64,000 nt of DNA, taken from contig CAZVMN010000001.1 in assembly GCA_964629015.1 (NCBI GenBank), positions 248,001-312,000 of the forward strand, given 5' to 3'. The notes beneath the pieces were generated by a model. That model was not told the DNA's origin. It made no database searches and saw only the letters and a program-made list of their open reading frames with translations. The first letter of the stretch is position 1; every line of letters begins with the position of its first letter. Source of the DNA: Oceanococcus sp964629015 (lineage in GTDB: Bacteria > Pseudomonadota > Gammaproteobacteria > Nevskiales > Oceanococcaceae). Shown in pieces: positions 26,801-35,648 of this stretch. The position numbers and the translations under genes are program-made.

Positions 26801-27267
26801 GCGTCCGCGTGTTTGAGATATAACGCGGTGTGTCCGTTGGTCTGGTAAGCCACATCACGCAGTTTCAATGTCCCGATGGTGACATTGGGCAGATTGGGCA
26901 ACGTCTCGGGCAACTCGCCCGTTGGTTCGGTTTGCTCTGCCCCTAGCGTGTTGATTTGCGCGCCGAGCAAAACCACTTCATTCAGTTGTATGCGCCCACC
27001 GATCAAAGCGCTTGGTGACCAGTCGACCCAAGCCTGTTGAGCTTTGACGTCTAGCGTGTCGCTAGCGAAGTGCAGACCGTCAATCTGGATGCGACCAATC
27101 AGCCGACCGCTCACCTGGTCTATGCTCAAAGACTCCGGCAGACGCGGCTGAGCTTGTTTCCACAGCCACTGCAAACCGGTTTCTGAGGTGAGCAATACGA
27201 CCACGGCCAACAAGGCCGTGAGCAGCACGTAAAACGGAATAAATCGATACAAAAGCCAGCGAATCAC
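23854..27267 (-). CDS. tamB: Translocation and assembly module subunit TamB (AsmA-like)
   Basis: 1137 residues. An N-terminal membrane anchor (WLLYRFIPFYVLLTALLAVVV) is followed by a very long beta-helical, AsmA-like repeat region with DUF490 at the C-terminus, ending with the amphipathic strands typical of TamB (KWSLQTESGVESGGDLFYTIER). TamB spans the periplasm and works with TamA in lipid transport to, and protein assembly in, the outer membrane. Its ATG overlaps the tamA stop by four bases (ATGA). Somewhat shorter than E. coli TamB (1259 residues). Confidence 0.95.
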   Translation of the reverse strand: MIRWLLYRFIPFYVLLTALLAVVVLLTSETGLQWLWKQAQPRLPESLSIDQVSGRLIGRIQIDGLHFASDTLDVKAQQAWVDWSPSALIGGRIQLNEVVLLGAQINTLGAEQTEPTGELPETLPNLPNVTIGTLKLRDVAYQTNGHTALYLKHADARADLTQQALELDLSAVDLADYGRWQAQLSAQIAERQITVNTLTVQGLDEPPLYLAVDGACPWPTLDCDANLRWTSLRWPLDSDIWVSPSGEAKLALIDNKAHMLIDAELAGEQIPPSSLFVTVRSPDTQGEWSLQGQWEQIPDRTQQHTPEPAQVTLDVLYNAATQKLKATLDLARIDAGAWVKEWPSSLNGQVVADADLSHGFSAVFPTVKLNGSLRQQPIQLSTRGAYAGSHDWYAQQLNLRWADAHLKGHVRRSQRWQGQLELSAPDLGKLDSQLQGRVTAKVAASGDGSLPIINWTLDGQKLQAAGFDLAQVTSKGHLSASSVDLNLSAQDLSGSGLYVEDLALHSTGRLENAQTQIRLKESRADSTLTLNSRWDADKQRLTVDLVDGEWRLGPAPRPPFMAWTADPGARFTWSKSAGVTLTEHCWRSREASSCLQGRWDTRDASATLQLRGYNLNRLRRLLPPGSRLDGDVDVDVVLQPSPLSQPKATLELRTTAIQIATRQEQDDVPLLTLLPGQLSADAHGLNVTANWDFPLQLDDGRPGGLSGSFDLDEQQTLDGRLRINLDDLSVISAFVPEVLSAQGMINGELRVSGQLDKPALGGDISLIDGVFHLDTPDIHLQQTRISLSGNGDNTLILQSSTRSGDGEMQISGQVDWSGVKPHVSATVSGENFLAVDIPEARVWVSPDLKLEIQPPRLDLSGRITVPRADIRPREISSRGAIAPDADQIIVGQDAPAHAGLQVHSQVELVLGRNVHFEGLGLTTDLDGRLKTRMRPGRAATGEGDLRLRDGRYKAYGQNLQIERGRLIFSGGPLTEPGLDIKAYRQATTEIRAGVIVRGPLDKPQVSLYSEPGMRETDQLSYLVLGRAAESRSEDDQAMLNNAALALGLKGGDFLAKRFKGTLGLDEVSIGTQPGEQANQASLVLGKYLSPDIYVSYGIGLFEPVYTFRLRYQLSSKWSLQTESGVESGGDLFYTIER

Positions 27268-28991
27268 AGCTCGGCTCCAATGCCGATGTGCAGGCGAAAC
27301 CCGCGCTCACCGCCATCCAGCGGATGTGCGAAATCCGCTCGCACCATGCCGATGGCGGTGCGCCAGCGCAGACCAAAACCAACGCCGCGGAACAGCGATT
27401 TGCCCGGTTGATCGCTGGCGCCGCCATAGTCGAAAAACAGCGCGGCACCGTAGTTTCGGAACAGCAATCGATCAACTTCGATGCTGGCCACACTCAAATA
27501 CTGACCGCCAATGACCTCACCGCGCTCGTTGGTTGGACCCAATGATTGGTAGCTGTAGCCACGAACGGATTGATCGCCGCCGGCGAAAAAACGTTGCGAC
27601 AGCGGCAATTCAGAGATTTCGCCAACGATGCTATAACCCGCCTGGCCGCGCAGCAGCAGACGACTTTTGCTGCCCAGAGGCAGAACCAAACGGCTTTGCA
27701 CCAGCATCTGCAGAAAGCTGTCGCTGGAAACCACATCGGTCAGCGCGCCATGAATGTCGGCAAACACTTTGTAGCCGCGTCGCGGATTCAAGTCGCTGTC
27801 GGTGCGACGCAAACTCAGGCTTGTGCCCGGCATCAGCAGCTCGGTCTGCGTGCGAGGGTCTTCACCCACTCGGAATGACTCGATTTCGTAACCGAGGTAG
27901 TACTGCCACAAGCGCGGGCCGCTGACCTCGGTTAAGGCCAACTGCCACTGCCAAGCCTCCGATTTCGCATCGCCAAACTCCTCGGCCGAAAAGCCCGCTT
28001 TCAACGACCAGTTGGTGCCAACCTCGGTGCCCGTGGGAATCAGGTAACGGGCACTCCAGTCCTGTTGTTTTTCCGCTACGCGCAGGTCGCTGCGCAGTCG
28101 ATGCCCTTGTTTGTTGAGATGGCGGAACTCGGTCGCCAATGATGCCCGTGGTCCGGTGTCGGTGCCGTAACCCAAACCCAGTTGGTAACGCTGCGGTTTT
28201 TTCGGCGTGGTCGCGATATCGATGTCGATGATCGCCTGTTCTTCGTCCGGACGCTGGGTCGAGACATCCAGTGTCTGGAAATAGTCCAAATCGGATAGGC
28301 GAAGTTGCAGATCAAGCAGACGATCGGCATCAAACACATCGCCACTTTGGATCTGCACGTAGCGGCGCAAAAAAGCATCGGCCAGAATGTCCTGCTCGAT
28401 GTCGATTCGACCAAAACGAAACTGAGGGCCAGTGCTGATTTCCAACTCGATGTCGGCACGCGCCTGCTCTGGATTGACCAGAAGTTTGGCTTGGCTGATC
28501 TCGGCGTCAATGTAACCGCGATTGACCGCGAGGTTGAGCAATCGATCTTTGAGCGCACGGTATTTGTCGTGGTGCAGCGGCAGATCGGTCAACCCATCCT
28601 GACCAAACTGGCTTTGCAAGGTGTCGGCACCAGGACCGACGAAACGAATGTTGGTGCTCCGAACGATCGTGCGCGGTCCCGCCTGGATGTCGAATTGGGC
28701 CTGCCATGACCCATTCTCGAAATCGAGCTTGCGGCTGATCACCGGGGAGTAATGGCCAAGGGCCTGCAGCGCGTTATGGATTTCTTTGTCGGCTTGGCGG
28801 AAGCGGCGAAACACCACGCTGCGAGACGCGTCGTCGGGGAGCCGGCTCAGTGTCAGCCAGGCCAAGACATTGTCGCGCTGAGGTTTGTCCAAGCCGTTGA
28901 CCTGCACCGCAGCGTCCACCGTCCCGCTGATAGCCAGACTCAGCAACAAGGCGCCGCCGCAGCGCCAGTGTCGTGGCGCGCGCAACCACAT
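27264..28991 (-). CDS. tamA: Translocation and assembly module outer-membrane protein TamA
   Basis: 575 residues. Signal peptide (LLLSLAISGTVDA), then three POTRA domains (~27-265) and a 16-strand Omp85 barrel. Barrel landmarks include FFAGGDQSVRGYSYQSLGP, the loop-6 region with the conserved VRGY-type motif, and a final beta-signal ending in GFRLHIGIGAEL. It pairs with TamB. The ATG shares a base with the stop of the upstream M14 peptidase gene (TGATG), linking the three genes in one unit. Confidence 0.95.
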   Translation of the reverse strand: MWLRAPRHWRCGGALLLSLAISGTVDAAVQVNGLDKPQRDNVLAWLTLSRLPDDASRSVVFRRFRQADKEIHNALQALGHYSPVISRKLDFENGSWQAQFDIQAGPRTIVRSTNIRFVGPGADTLQSQFGQDGLTDLPLHHDKYRALKDRLLNLAVNRGYIDAEISQAKLLVNPEQARADIELEISTGPQFRFGRIDIEQDILADAFLRRYVQIQSGDVFDADRLLDLQLRLSDLDYFQTLDVSTQRPDEEQAIIDIDIATTPKKPQRYQLGLGYGTDTGPRASLATEFRHLNKQGHRLRSDLRVAEKQQDWSARYLIPTGTEVGTNWSLKAGFSAEEFGDAKSEAWQWQLALTEVSGPRLWQYYLGYEIESFRVGEDPRTQTELLMPGTSLSLRRTDSDLNPRRGYKVFADIHGALTDVVSSDSFLQMLVQSRLVLPLGSKSRLLLRGQAGYSIVGEISELPLSQRFFAGGDQSVRGYSYQSLGPTNERGEVIGGQYLSVASIEVDRLLFRNYGAALFFDYGGASDQPGKSLFRGVGFGLRWRTAIGMVRADFAHPLDGGERGFRLHIGIGAEL

Positions 28992-29896
28992 CAGGGCGTG
29001 TCTTTGGAGGCGCGCTGAACCGGTCTGTCGATTTTCTCGTCAAGCCAGGCCAGCAGGTCGTGCCAGATTTTGTCTTGCTGTCTTGAGGTGGGCATGCTTC
29101 CCGCGGAGGGCAGTTCCACAGTGACGACTGGAATCCCACGGACCACACCGGCGTAGTTGCCCAACGAACCGGGGTAGGTTCCCAGCAGATTCAGGTGCAA
29201 ATGCCCCAGCTTCTTCGGTGGCACCGACGGACCGTCGAAATCCACAATCCCGTAGGGCGCATGGACGGCCACGATCACGTTGGGCTCGAATCTCTCAATC
29301 TCGGAAAACAGCCAGCGTGATTCAGGCTCGGATAACGGCTCCGGACCGGGATAACGCCGCGGATTCCGGTAGGTGCGATCAACCCAGTATTCGCGCGACT
29401 CCTCTTCCCAATTGGGAGTGGGAAAGTTGCGGTTGAGATCGACGCCGTTGGCGTTGGTGCGCTGTGCATCAGAGCGCAGCAAACCGTCGGGATTCATGCT
29501 CGGCGTAATGCGCCAATGAAATGTTTGCGGGTTGAGCCCTTTGAGCTCGCGTATCCATGCAAACACGATGCTGATGGAGCTCAGTTCATCGCCATGGATG
29601 CCACCAACAACGAGGACCCGTGGGGCGTTTGTGTCCGGAGCGGGAAACTCGCGCAGCAAAATCGGTTCGCCAGAAACCGACGAGTGACCGCTGAAATAAA
29701 ACAGGCCGTCGTCGCAATCGCTGGAATACACACTGCCCAGACGATTCACGTACTTGCGACAATGCGATTCCGCTGAGGTTTGCGTGTCTGCTGGGGCATC
29801 ATTCGCGGCCTGCGAAAACACAGGGCAAACGCAGAGCAGACCGAGGATGCAGGCGCGTAGCCATCCGCCAAAGCGAATGGCCAGAACGGCTCGCAT
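28991..29896 (-). CDS. Exported M14-family zinc carboxypeptidase/amidase
   Basis: 301 residues with a signal peptide (ILGLLCVCPVFSQA). The M14 zinc-site motif is GGIHGDELSS (His and Glu ligands), with substrate-binding DLNRNFPT, the third zinc ligand in VAVHAPYG and the catalytic Glu in VTVELPSAGS. The short, exported form resembles murein peptide amidase MpaA-type enzymes, which cut the gamma-D-Glu-diaminopimelate bond of cell-wall peptides, but MpaA of E. coli is cytoplasmic, so the assignment is only to the family. It lies between dsbA and tamA in one tightly packed minus-strand run. Confidence 0.85.
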   Translation of the reverse strand: MRAVLAIRFGGWLRACILGLLCVCPVFSQAANDAPADTQTSAESHCRKYVNRLGSVYSSDCDDGLFYFSGHSSVSGEPILLREFPAPDTNAPRVLVVGGIHGDELSSISIVFAWIRELKGLNPQTFHWRITPSMNPDGLLRSDAQRTNANGVDLNRNFPTPNWEEESREYWVDRTYRNPRRYPGPEPLSEPESRWLFSEIERFEPNVIVAVHAPYGIVDFDGPSVPPKKLGHLHLNLLGTYPGSLGNYAGVVRGIPVVTVELPSAGSMPTSRQQDKIWHDLLAWLDEKIDRPVQRASKDTP

Positions 29897-29905
29897 ACGC
29901 TGCCT

Positions 29906-30544
29906 TTACTTGTTGTTACTGCGGGACTGTTCGGTCAGAAAATCGACCACATCCAGCATGCCCTGGAATCCACCGGCTTCGCGGCCGCCGGTCCAGTATT
30001 TCAGGTCGACACTCATCGCCGGCACGGAATTCAGACCCAGCTTGCGGATGGTGGCTTCAGCCTGCTGCACTTTGCTTTCGACGGCAAAGCTATTGAAGGT
30101 TTCGCTGAACACTTCGGGCATAACTCCGCCCTCATCCACGAAAACTTTCTGGATTGCCGCTTCCGAGGCCAGCGGATTACGCTTTTCGTGGATTGCCGCG
30201 AACAGAATCGGATGCATCTTGTCGAGGATACCCAGCGTTTCCGCCGTGTAGAACGCGCGGCTATGAAGCAAACCTTGCGGACGACCCAGCGAGAAAGGCA
30301 AGCGCTGGAAATTCACATCGTCGGCTTTGCTGGCTTTCCACTTCTCGACCAAGGGATCGAAGTGATAGCAGTGAGGGCAGCCGTACCAAAACACTTCGAA
30401 CACATCGGGCTGGCTGGGATTGGGGTCGGTGATCGCCGAGCGAGAGGGCTGATAGTGCTCTTTGTAGCGATACTTGGCTTCTTCCGCGGCGCTGCATGCG
30501 ATGGGCAGTGCCGCGCAGGCGACTATCAGTAACTGGCGAAACAT
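29906..30544 (-). CDS. dsbA: Thiol:disulfide interchange protein DsbA
   Basis: About 212 residues from ATG 30544; an ATG at 30559 would add five residues. The signal peptide ends near CSA-AEE. The thioredoxin-fold active site is FWYGCPHCYHF (C-P-H-C, the highly oxidising DsbA motif), and the cis-Pro loop reads SVPAMSVD. It introduces disulfides into exported proteins and is recycled by DsbB, which is not in the window. Located next to cytochrome c4, as in Pseudomonas. Confidence 0.95.
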   Translation of the reverse strand: MFRQLLIVACAALPIACSAAEEAKYRYKEHYQPSRSAITDPNPSQPDVFEVFWYGCPHCYHFDPLVEKWKASKADDVNFQRLPFSLGRPQGLLHSRAFYTAETLGILDKMHPILFAAIHEKRNPLASEAAIQKVFVDEGGVMPEVFSETFNSFAVESKVQQAEATIRKLGLNSVPAMSVDLKYWTGGREAGGFQGMLDVVDFLTEQSRSNNK

Positions 30545-30588
30545 GTGATGAAATCCCATAAAAGATGGTGTGGTCGACGATGGTCGGA

Positions 30589-31221
30589 TCAGTGCAGGCC
30601 TGACAGGTACGAAGCCAGCGCCTCAATGTCCGCATCGGTCAGCTTGGTTGCAACCTGAGACATCATCTTGGCCAGATCGGTTCCCGCACGCTCACCACTG
30701 CGGTAAGCCTTCAACTGCGCCGCCGTGTATTGCGCGTGTTGGCCATGCACTGACGGATAGCCTGCGGCCGCATTGCCCTTGCCGTCCGGACCGTGACACG
30801 CCGAGCATGCCGGAATGCCATCTTCGGCACGACCTCCGCGGTACAGACCTTCGGCTTTTTTGGCCAGATCCGGGTTGGCTACGCCGGGTTTCAGCGTTTG
30901 TGCGGAGTAATACGCAGCCAGGTCTTTCATGTCCTGCTCAGACAGCGCAGCAACCTGTCCTGCCATAATCGGGTTTTTGCGCTCGCCGGACTTGTACGCG
31001 TGGAGCTGATTCTCCAGATATGTTGCATGTTGGCCAGCCAATTTCGGCCATTCGCCGTTGCTGCTGTTGCCATCGGCACCGTGGCATGCGGAGCATACGG
31101 CCGCTTTGGATTTGCCTGCGGCCGCGTCACCACCTTGGGCAGCGTGCGAAGATTCGGCGGCCATAGCCGTTGTGCATCCCAGACCCAGGATCAGGGCCGT
31201 CACCAGCGAAATGCGCGTCAT
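30589..31221 (-). CDS. Cytochrome c4, di-haem
   Basis: 210 residues. A signal peptide (LILGLGCTTAMAA) and two class I c-type domains, each with a haem-binding CSACHG motif. Met axial ligand candidates are in KNPIMAGQ and the corresponding C-terminal region. Cytochrome c4 carries electrons from the bc1 complex to terminal oxidases in the periplasm. AGGAG precedes the ATG by 11 bases. It lies divergent from engB and upstream of dsbA. Confidence 0.93.
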   Translation of the reverse strand: MTRISLVTALILGLGCTTAMAAESSHAAQGGDAAAGKSKAAVCSACHGADGNSSNGEWPKLAGQHATYLENQLHAYKSGERKNPIMAGQVAALSEQDMKDLAAYYSAQTLKPGVANPDLAKKAEGLYRGGRAEDGIPACSACHGPDGKGNAAAGYPSVHGQHAQYTAAQLKAYRSGERAGTDLAKMMSQVATKLTDADIEALASYLSGLH

Positions 31222-31304
31222 CGTGCAGAAACTCCTAATAGCAACGCGGCAACCACGGTCACCGGTTTTTCAATTATTGTGATGAAGATGCGAGATTTTA
31301 ACCC

Positions 31305-31940
31305 ATGAGTGAAGCTGCGAGAAACGCGGAACTTTTGCGCCTGTGGCGAAGCGCTGCTTTTGTGCTTTCAGCGGCGCGTTTGCCGGATCTTCCGCGCGGT
31401 GGTCGCGAGATCGCGTTTGCGGGCCGCTCCAATGCCGGAAAGTCCAGCGCAATGAACGCGTTAACCGGGCAGAACGCTTTGGCCCGCACGAGCAAAACGC
31501 CGGGTCGCACGCAGCTGATCAATCTGTTTACCTTGGGTGATCTGGGGCATCTCACAGACCTGCCTGGCTATGGTTTTGCCGCTGCGCCCAAGGCCGTCAA
31601 GGTGCAGTGGGTTGAGCTGATTGAGCGCTATTTCAACAACCGGGACGAGTTGGCTGCCGTGGTGCTCATTGTGGATATCCGTCGCGGATTGACCGATCTC
31701 GATCAACAACTGCTGAACTGGGTGGGTCCGCGTTTTCTGTCTGTACATGTCTTGCTGACCAAAGCGGACAAGCTCAGTCGAAATGCGGCCAAGCAGGCTT
31801 TGTTCAAAATCGAACGAGAACTCAAGCAGCAAAACCCTTTGTACACCGCGCAATTATTCTCAGCCACGGCGCGGCAGGGTGTGGACGAAGCGCGCGAGCG
31901 CATCACGGCGCTTTTGCGGGGTGAGGTCGCGCCTTCGTGA
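31305..31940 (+). CDS. engB: Ribosome biogenesis GTP-binding protein EngB/YsxC
   Basis: 211 residues. A small essential GTPase for 50S subunit assembly, with Walker A AGRSNAGKSSAMNAL, G2/switch SKTPGRTQLINLF, G3 DLPGYGFA and G4 LLTKADK. It is conserved near polA in many Gammaproteobacteria; here about 9 kb away and on the opposite strand. Its stop overlaps the MATE gene start by four bases (GTGA). Confidence 0.96.
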   Translation: MSEAARNAELLRLWRSAAFVLSAARLPDLPRGGREIAFAGRSNAGKSSAMNALTGQNALARTSKTPGRTQLINLFTLGDLGHLTDLPGYGFAAAPKAVKVQWVELIERYFNNRDELAAVVLIVDIRRGLTDLDQQLLNWVGPRFLSVHVLLTKADKLSRNAAKQALFKIERELKQQNPLYTAQLFSATARQGVDEARERITALLRGEVAPS

Positions 31941-33277
31941 CGGCACGGCTGGCGGTGGAGCCGAAGCGTCGTCGAGAGATATTGGCCTTGGCGCTGCCCA
32001 TCATCGGCGGCATGACATCGCAGAATATTCTCAACTTGGTCGACACCGCCATGGTTGGGCAGCTCGGCGCCGAAGCCCTGGCTGGTGTGGGCATGGTCAG
32101 CTTTCTGGCGTTTCTGTCGGTTGCCGCCGTGACGGGCATGTCGTCGGCCGTTCAGGCGCTGGCGGCACGCCGGGTTGGTGCCGGCGATTCGCGCAATAGC
32201 GCGGTTTCACTCAATGGCGGTTTGCTGGTTGCGTTGGTCTACGGCATTCCGATGACGCTGCTGCTGTGGTTTGCAGCTGCTCCCATTGTTGGTGCACTGC
32301 TCAATGACGCCAGCGCGGCGGCCGAAGGTGCGCAGTATTTTGAGATGCGCGTGCTGGCGATTGTGTTTGTCGGCATGAACTTCGCGTTTCGCGGATTCTG
32401 GAGTGCTGTTGGCCAGACCCGCTTGTACATGCGCACCTTGGTGATCATGCACATCATCAACGTGTTTCTGAACTACGCATTGATTTTTGGGCACTTTGGA
32501 TTTCCGGCCTTAGGCACCCAGGGTGCGGGTTTGGGCACTGCCATCAGCATGATGATTGGCACAGGCATCTATTTTTTCCTCGCCTTGCGTCATGCCCGTA
32601 GCAGCGGATTTCTCGAACGCATGCCGTCCGGGGAGCAGATGGCAGGATTACTGCGTTTGGGATTGCCCGCTTCGGTGCAGCAGGTGCTGTTCGCTGGTGG
32701 CTTCGCGGTGCTGTTCTGGATCATCGGTCAGGTTGGCACGCGCGAGCTGGCGGTCGCCAATGTGCTGATCAACATCACCCTGGTGGCGATTCTGCCGGGG
32801 ATGGGCTTTGGGATGGCCGCGGCGACGCTGTCCGGGCAGGCGCTGGGGCGCGAGGACGCTCAGGATGCTCATCGATGGGCTTGGGACGTGAGCCGCGTGG
32901 GCTGTGTCGTTTTCGCCCTGCTCGGCATCCTGATGTTGATACCCACGCGACAGGTTCTCGGCCTGTTCCTGAACGATGCGTCCTTGATCGAGTTGGGTGT
33001 GTGGCCCCTGCGCCTCGTCGGATTGGGCATTCTCATCGACGGTATCGGCTTGATTTTGATGCAAGCCTTGCTTGGCGTCGGCGCCAGCGGTGTGGTTATG
33101 GTGGTGGGTGTGGGCATGCAGTGGCTGGTGTTCCTGCCGGTGGCGTACCTGCTCGGACCGGTTATGGGCCATGGTCTGCTTGATATTTGGGTGGCTATGA
33201 ATCTCTATCGTGCAGCCCAAGCGGCAATTTTTGTGTGGGTGTGGCAGCGCCGCCGTTGGCAACACATTCGGCTTTGA
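31937..33277 (+). CDS. MATE family multidrug/toxin efflux transporter
   Basis: 446 residues, GTG start overlapping engB. About twelve transmembrane helices in two homologous halves, beginning REILALALPIIGGMTSQNILNLVDTAMVGQLG, the standard MATE N-terminal half motif, and with GLPASVQQVLFAGGFAVLFWIIG opening the second half. NorM/DinF-type exporters expel cationic drugs or other solutes by Na+ or H+ antiport. The substrate is not predictable from sequence. Confidence 0.93.
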   Translation: MTARLAVEPKRRREILALALPIIGGMTSQNILNLVDTAMVGQLGAEALAGVGMVSFLAFLSVAAVTGMSSAVQALAARRVGAGDSRNSAVSLNGGLLVALVYGIPMTLLLWFAAAPIVGALLNDASAAAEGAQYFEMRVLAIVFVGMNFAFRGFWSAVGQTRLYMRTLVIMHIINVFLNYALIFGHFGFPALGTQGAGLGTAISMMIGTGIYFFLALRHARSSGFLERMPSGEQMAGLLRLGLPASVQQVLFAGGFAVLFWIIGQVGTRELAVANVLINITLVAILPGMGFGMAAATLSGQALGREDAQDAHRWAWDVSRVGCVVFALLGILMLIPTRQVLGLFLNDASLIELGVWPLRLVGLGILIDGIGLILMQALLGVGASGVVMVVGVGMQWLVFLPVAYLLGPVMGHGLLDIWVAMNLYRAAQAAIFVWVWQRRRWQHIRL

Positions 33278-33348
33278 CGGACGAGTTGGGCGCAACGTTG
33301 AAGCACTGATAGCATTCAAGACCTGTTTACCGGGCGAACTTTGCAGCG

Positions 33349-34341
33349 ATGGAACCCCTGCTCAATCAGCTGGCCGATCAGGTTGCTCATTCCTACGATC
33401 TTGAAAGCCTGGCCCGTCCCATGCTGGCGCTGTTGGAGACCGTCACTGGGTTGGAGTCGACCTATCTGACCACGATCGATGAACTTCGCGGTGTTCAGCA
33501 CATCCTCTTTGCTCGCAACAGTCAGGCCCTGCAAATACCGGAAGGTTTGTCGGTACCTTGGGGCGATACGCTGTGCAAGCGCGCACTGGATCAGGGGCAG
33601 CCTCTGGCCGTGGATGTAGCCAGCCGTTGGGGCGATTCGGATGCGGCTCGTGAGTTGGGTATCCAGACCTACATGAGTCAGCCGATCCACACCGCTGACG
33701 GCACGCTCTACGGCACTTTGTGCGCGGCCAGTGGTGAAACGGTTGATGTGGCTCCAGCGACCCTGAATGTTTTGGGCTTGTTTGCACGCCTGATCGCCCA
33801 CCAAATCGAGCGCGAAGTATTGCTCGAGCGCCTGCGCCAGAGCAATCAGGAACTCAGCTCAAGAGCGACAACAGACACCTTGACAGGCATCGCCAATCGA
33901 CGTGGCTTACAGGAGGCATTGAGTCGGATGTTGGCTCAGTCGCGTCGCGATGGTCGGCCGCTACAGCTGGCTTTTGTGGATCTGGATGGTTTCAAGCCCA
34001 TCAATGACCAGTACGGCCATGATGTGGGCGACCGCTTTCTCGTGCATATCGCAAGCCGCTTGCTAGCCACTGTGCGGGTCAGCGATGTGGTCGGCCGCTA
34101 TGGTGGCGATGAATTCGTGGTCATTGCCATGGGCGACCAGCCAGACGAGCTGGCCGAACGATTAAGACAGGCTGTTCAGGGCCGGTTCATGGATGGCGAA
34201 GTGGTGTTGGACTATCCCGGAGCAAGCATCGGTGTGGTTACATCACAGCCGGGTGAGACTGATCCCGAGGCCTTGATCCGGCGTGCCGATCAAACCATGT
34301 ACGCGATCAAAAAGCAGCGCAAAGTCGCTGCCATTCGATAA
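33349..34341 (+). CDS. GAF-GGDEF diguanylate cyclase
   Basis: 330 residues, no signal peptide, cytoplasmic. Residues ~10-155 form a GAF domain (WGDTLCKRALDQGQPL), a likely small-ligand or redox sensor. The GGDEF domain (~170-325) has the intact active site GRYGGDEF, so it should make cyclic di-GMP. An inhibitory I-site R-V-S-D stands five residues before GGDEF, as required for product feedback. No EAL domain. It ends six bases from the converging desaturase stop. Confidence 0.93.
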   Translation: MEPLLNQLADQVAHSYDLESLARPMLALLETVTGLESTYLTTIDELRGVQHILFARNSQALQIPEGLSVPWGDTLCKRALDQGQPLAVDVASRWGDSDAARELGIQTYMSQPIHTADGTLYGTLCAASGETVDVAPATLNVLGLFARLIAHQIEREVLLERLRQSNQELSSRATTDTLTGIANRRGLQEALSRMLAQSRRDGRPLQLAFVDLDGFKPINDQYGHDVGDRFLVHIASRLLATVRVSDVVGRYGGDEFVVIAMGDQPDELAERLRQAVQGRFMDGEVVLDYPGASIGVVTSQPGETDPEALIRRADQTMYAIKKQRKVAAIR

Positions 34342-34347
34342 TTCCGC

Positions 34348-35535
34348 TTAGGCTGGTTGTGGTCCTGCGCGCATCAGGTTGCGATTGAGCGCATCCGCCA
34401 GCTGAATGCGGGCACGCGCGATGATGTCGTCCATGGCCGGTGAGCGTGCAAACATGGCTTCCGCCTTGCGCCGCATCTCGTCTAGGCTGGGCAGTTCCGG
34501 CAAATGCAGCTGGTCCAGCGATTCACGCCCGTCTTCCATGGCCTGGTCGATGGCCAGCGACAGACGCTGACGGAATTCATCCCAGGCCACGCGGCCGCGT
34601 GCGCTTTCGGCTTCCCAGCGCAGACGCACATCACTGATCATGCTGTCGATGCAGAACGTCTGGGCCAGACGTCCGGCAATACGTTCCTGAACTTCCGGTG
34701 AAATCTTGCGTTGACCATCGCGCACATGCGCTGGCGGTTCTTTCAGATCATGTACCAGCCCGACACCTTGCAAACCCTTGAGCAGGTAGTAGGTGATGTC
34801 GACTTCCCACCAGTAAAAGCCCTGACGCACGGACGCCATGTAGTAGTGATGGTTGTTGTGCCAACCTTCACCAAAGGTCAGCAGCGCCAGCCACCAGTTG
34901 TTGCGTGAATCGTCGCCAGTCAGGTAACGCTGTTTGCCATAGACATGGGCCAGCGAGTTGATCGCGAAGGTGGCGTGCCACAGCAAAACCGTGGACAGGC
35001 AGAAACCCACGACCAGGCCGGACCAACCGGCGACCATCCAGATGGCGATACCGAACAGCACGCCCGGCACCCAGTGGTATTTGTCCAGCCACACCAACTC
35101 GGGGAAACGGGTCAGGTCGGGGACATTGGAGTAATCCGTGTGCTGCGCTTTGTCGTTGAAGATCCAGCCCAGGTGCGAGAACCAGAAGCCGTATTCGCGC
35201 GGGGAATGCACATCTTTGGGCGTGTCGACAAACTTGTGGTGATCGCGGTGTTTGGAAGCCCACCAGATCAGCCCACTCTGCAACGAACTCTGCGCGATGA
35301 AGCCCAGTATGAACTGGAAAACCCGCCCGGTTTTGTAAGCGCGATGGGCGAAATAGCGGTGGTATCCTGCGGTGATGCCGAACATGCGCAGCCAGAAGAA
35401 ACCCAGGCAGATTGCGATGTCGATGGTATTCACGCCGGTCAAAAACACCGCCAGACAGGCCAGGTGCATGGCAATGAACAGCGAGAACATGGGCAAGCTG
35501 GAGGGATCAACGGAGCGTTTGAGGCGTTCGGTCAT
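34348..35535 (-). CDS. Acyl-CoA delta-9 type fatty acid desaturase
   Basis: About 395 residues from ATG 35535 (MTERLKRSVDPSSLP); the frame is open 102 bases further but without family similarity. Membrane di-iron desaturase with all three histidine boxes: GYHRYFAH, KHRDHH and WHNNHHYY, on a background of four membrane helices. It inserts a double bond into saturated acyl chains. The C-terminal ~100 residues are a helical extension. A TATAAT element overlapped by an inverted repeat lies upstream. Confidence 0.93.
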   Translation of the reverse strand: MTERLKRSVDPSSLPMFSLFIAMHLACLAVFLTGVNTIDIAICLGFFWLRMFGITAGYHRYFAHRAYKTGRVFQFILGFIAQSSLQSGLIWWASKHRDHHKFVDTPKDVHSPREYGFWFSHLGWIFNDKAQHTDYSNVPDLTRFPELVWLDKYHWVPGVLFGIAIWMVAGWSGLVVGFCLSTVLLWHATFAINSLAHVYGKQRYLTGDDSRNNWWLALLTFGEGWHNNHHYYMASVRQGFYWWEVDITYYLLKGLQGVGLVHDLKEPPAHVRDGQRKISPEVQERIAGRLAQTFCIDSMISDVRLRWEAESARGRVAWDEFRQRLSLAIDQAMEDGRESLDQLHLPELPSLDEMRRKAEAMFARSPAMDDIIARARIQLADALNRNLMRAGPQPA

Positions 35536-35583
35536 GAGATTCTGCTGTGGTGATGAGTGTTTCGACGCGCAGCCGACGCGTTC

Positions 35584-35599
35584 ATTATACGGTTGTATA
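35584..35599 (-). promoter_or_regulatory. -10 element and inverted repeat upstream of the desaturase gene
   Basis: On the minus strand TATAAT (35589-35584) lies about 50 bases before the desaturase ATG. It overlaps an inverted repeat TATAC-4-GTATA (35586-35599), placed as a repressor operator would be. No good -35 is visible. The regulator is unknown; a fatty-acid sensor of the DesT/FabR kind would be a guess. Confidence 0.35.
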
Positions 35600-35648
35600 T
35601 TTGAAGCTTCTGTGAAGGCAAGCGTAATGCACCACAATCCTTGAGATC

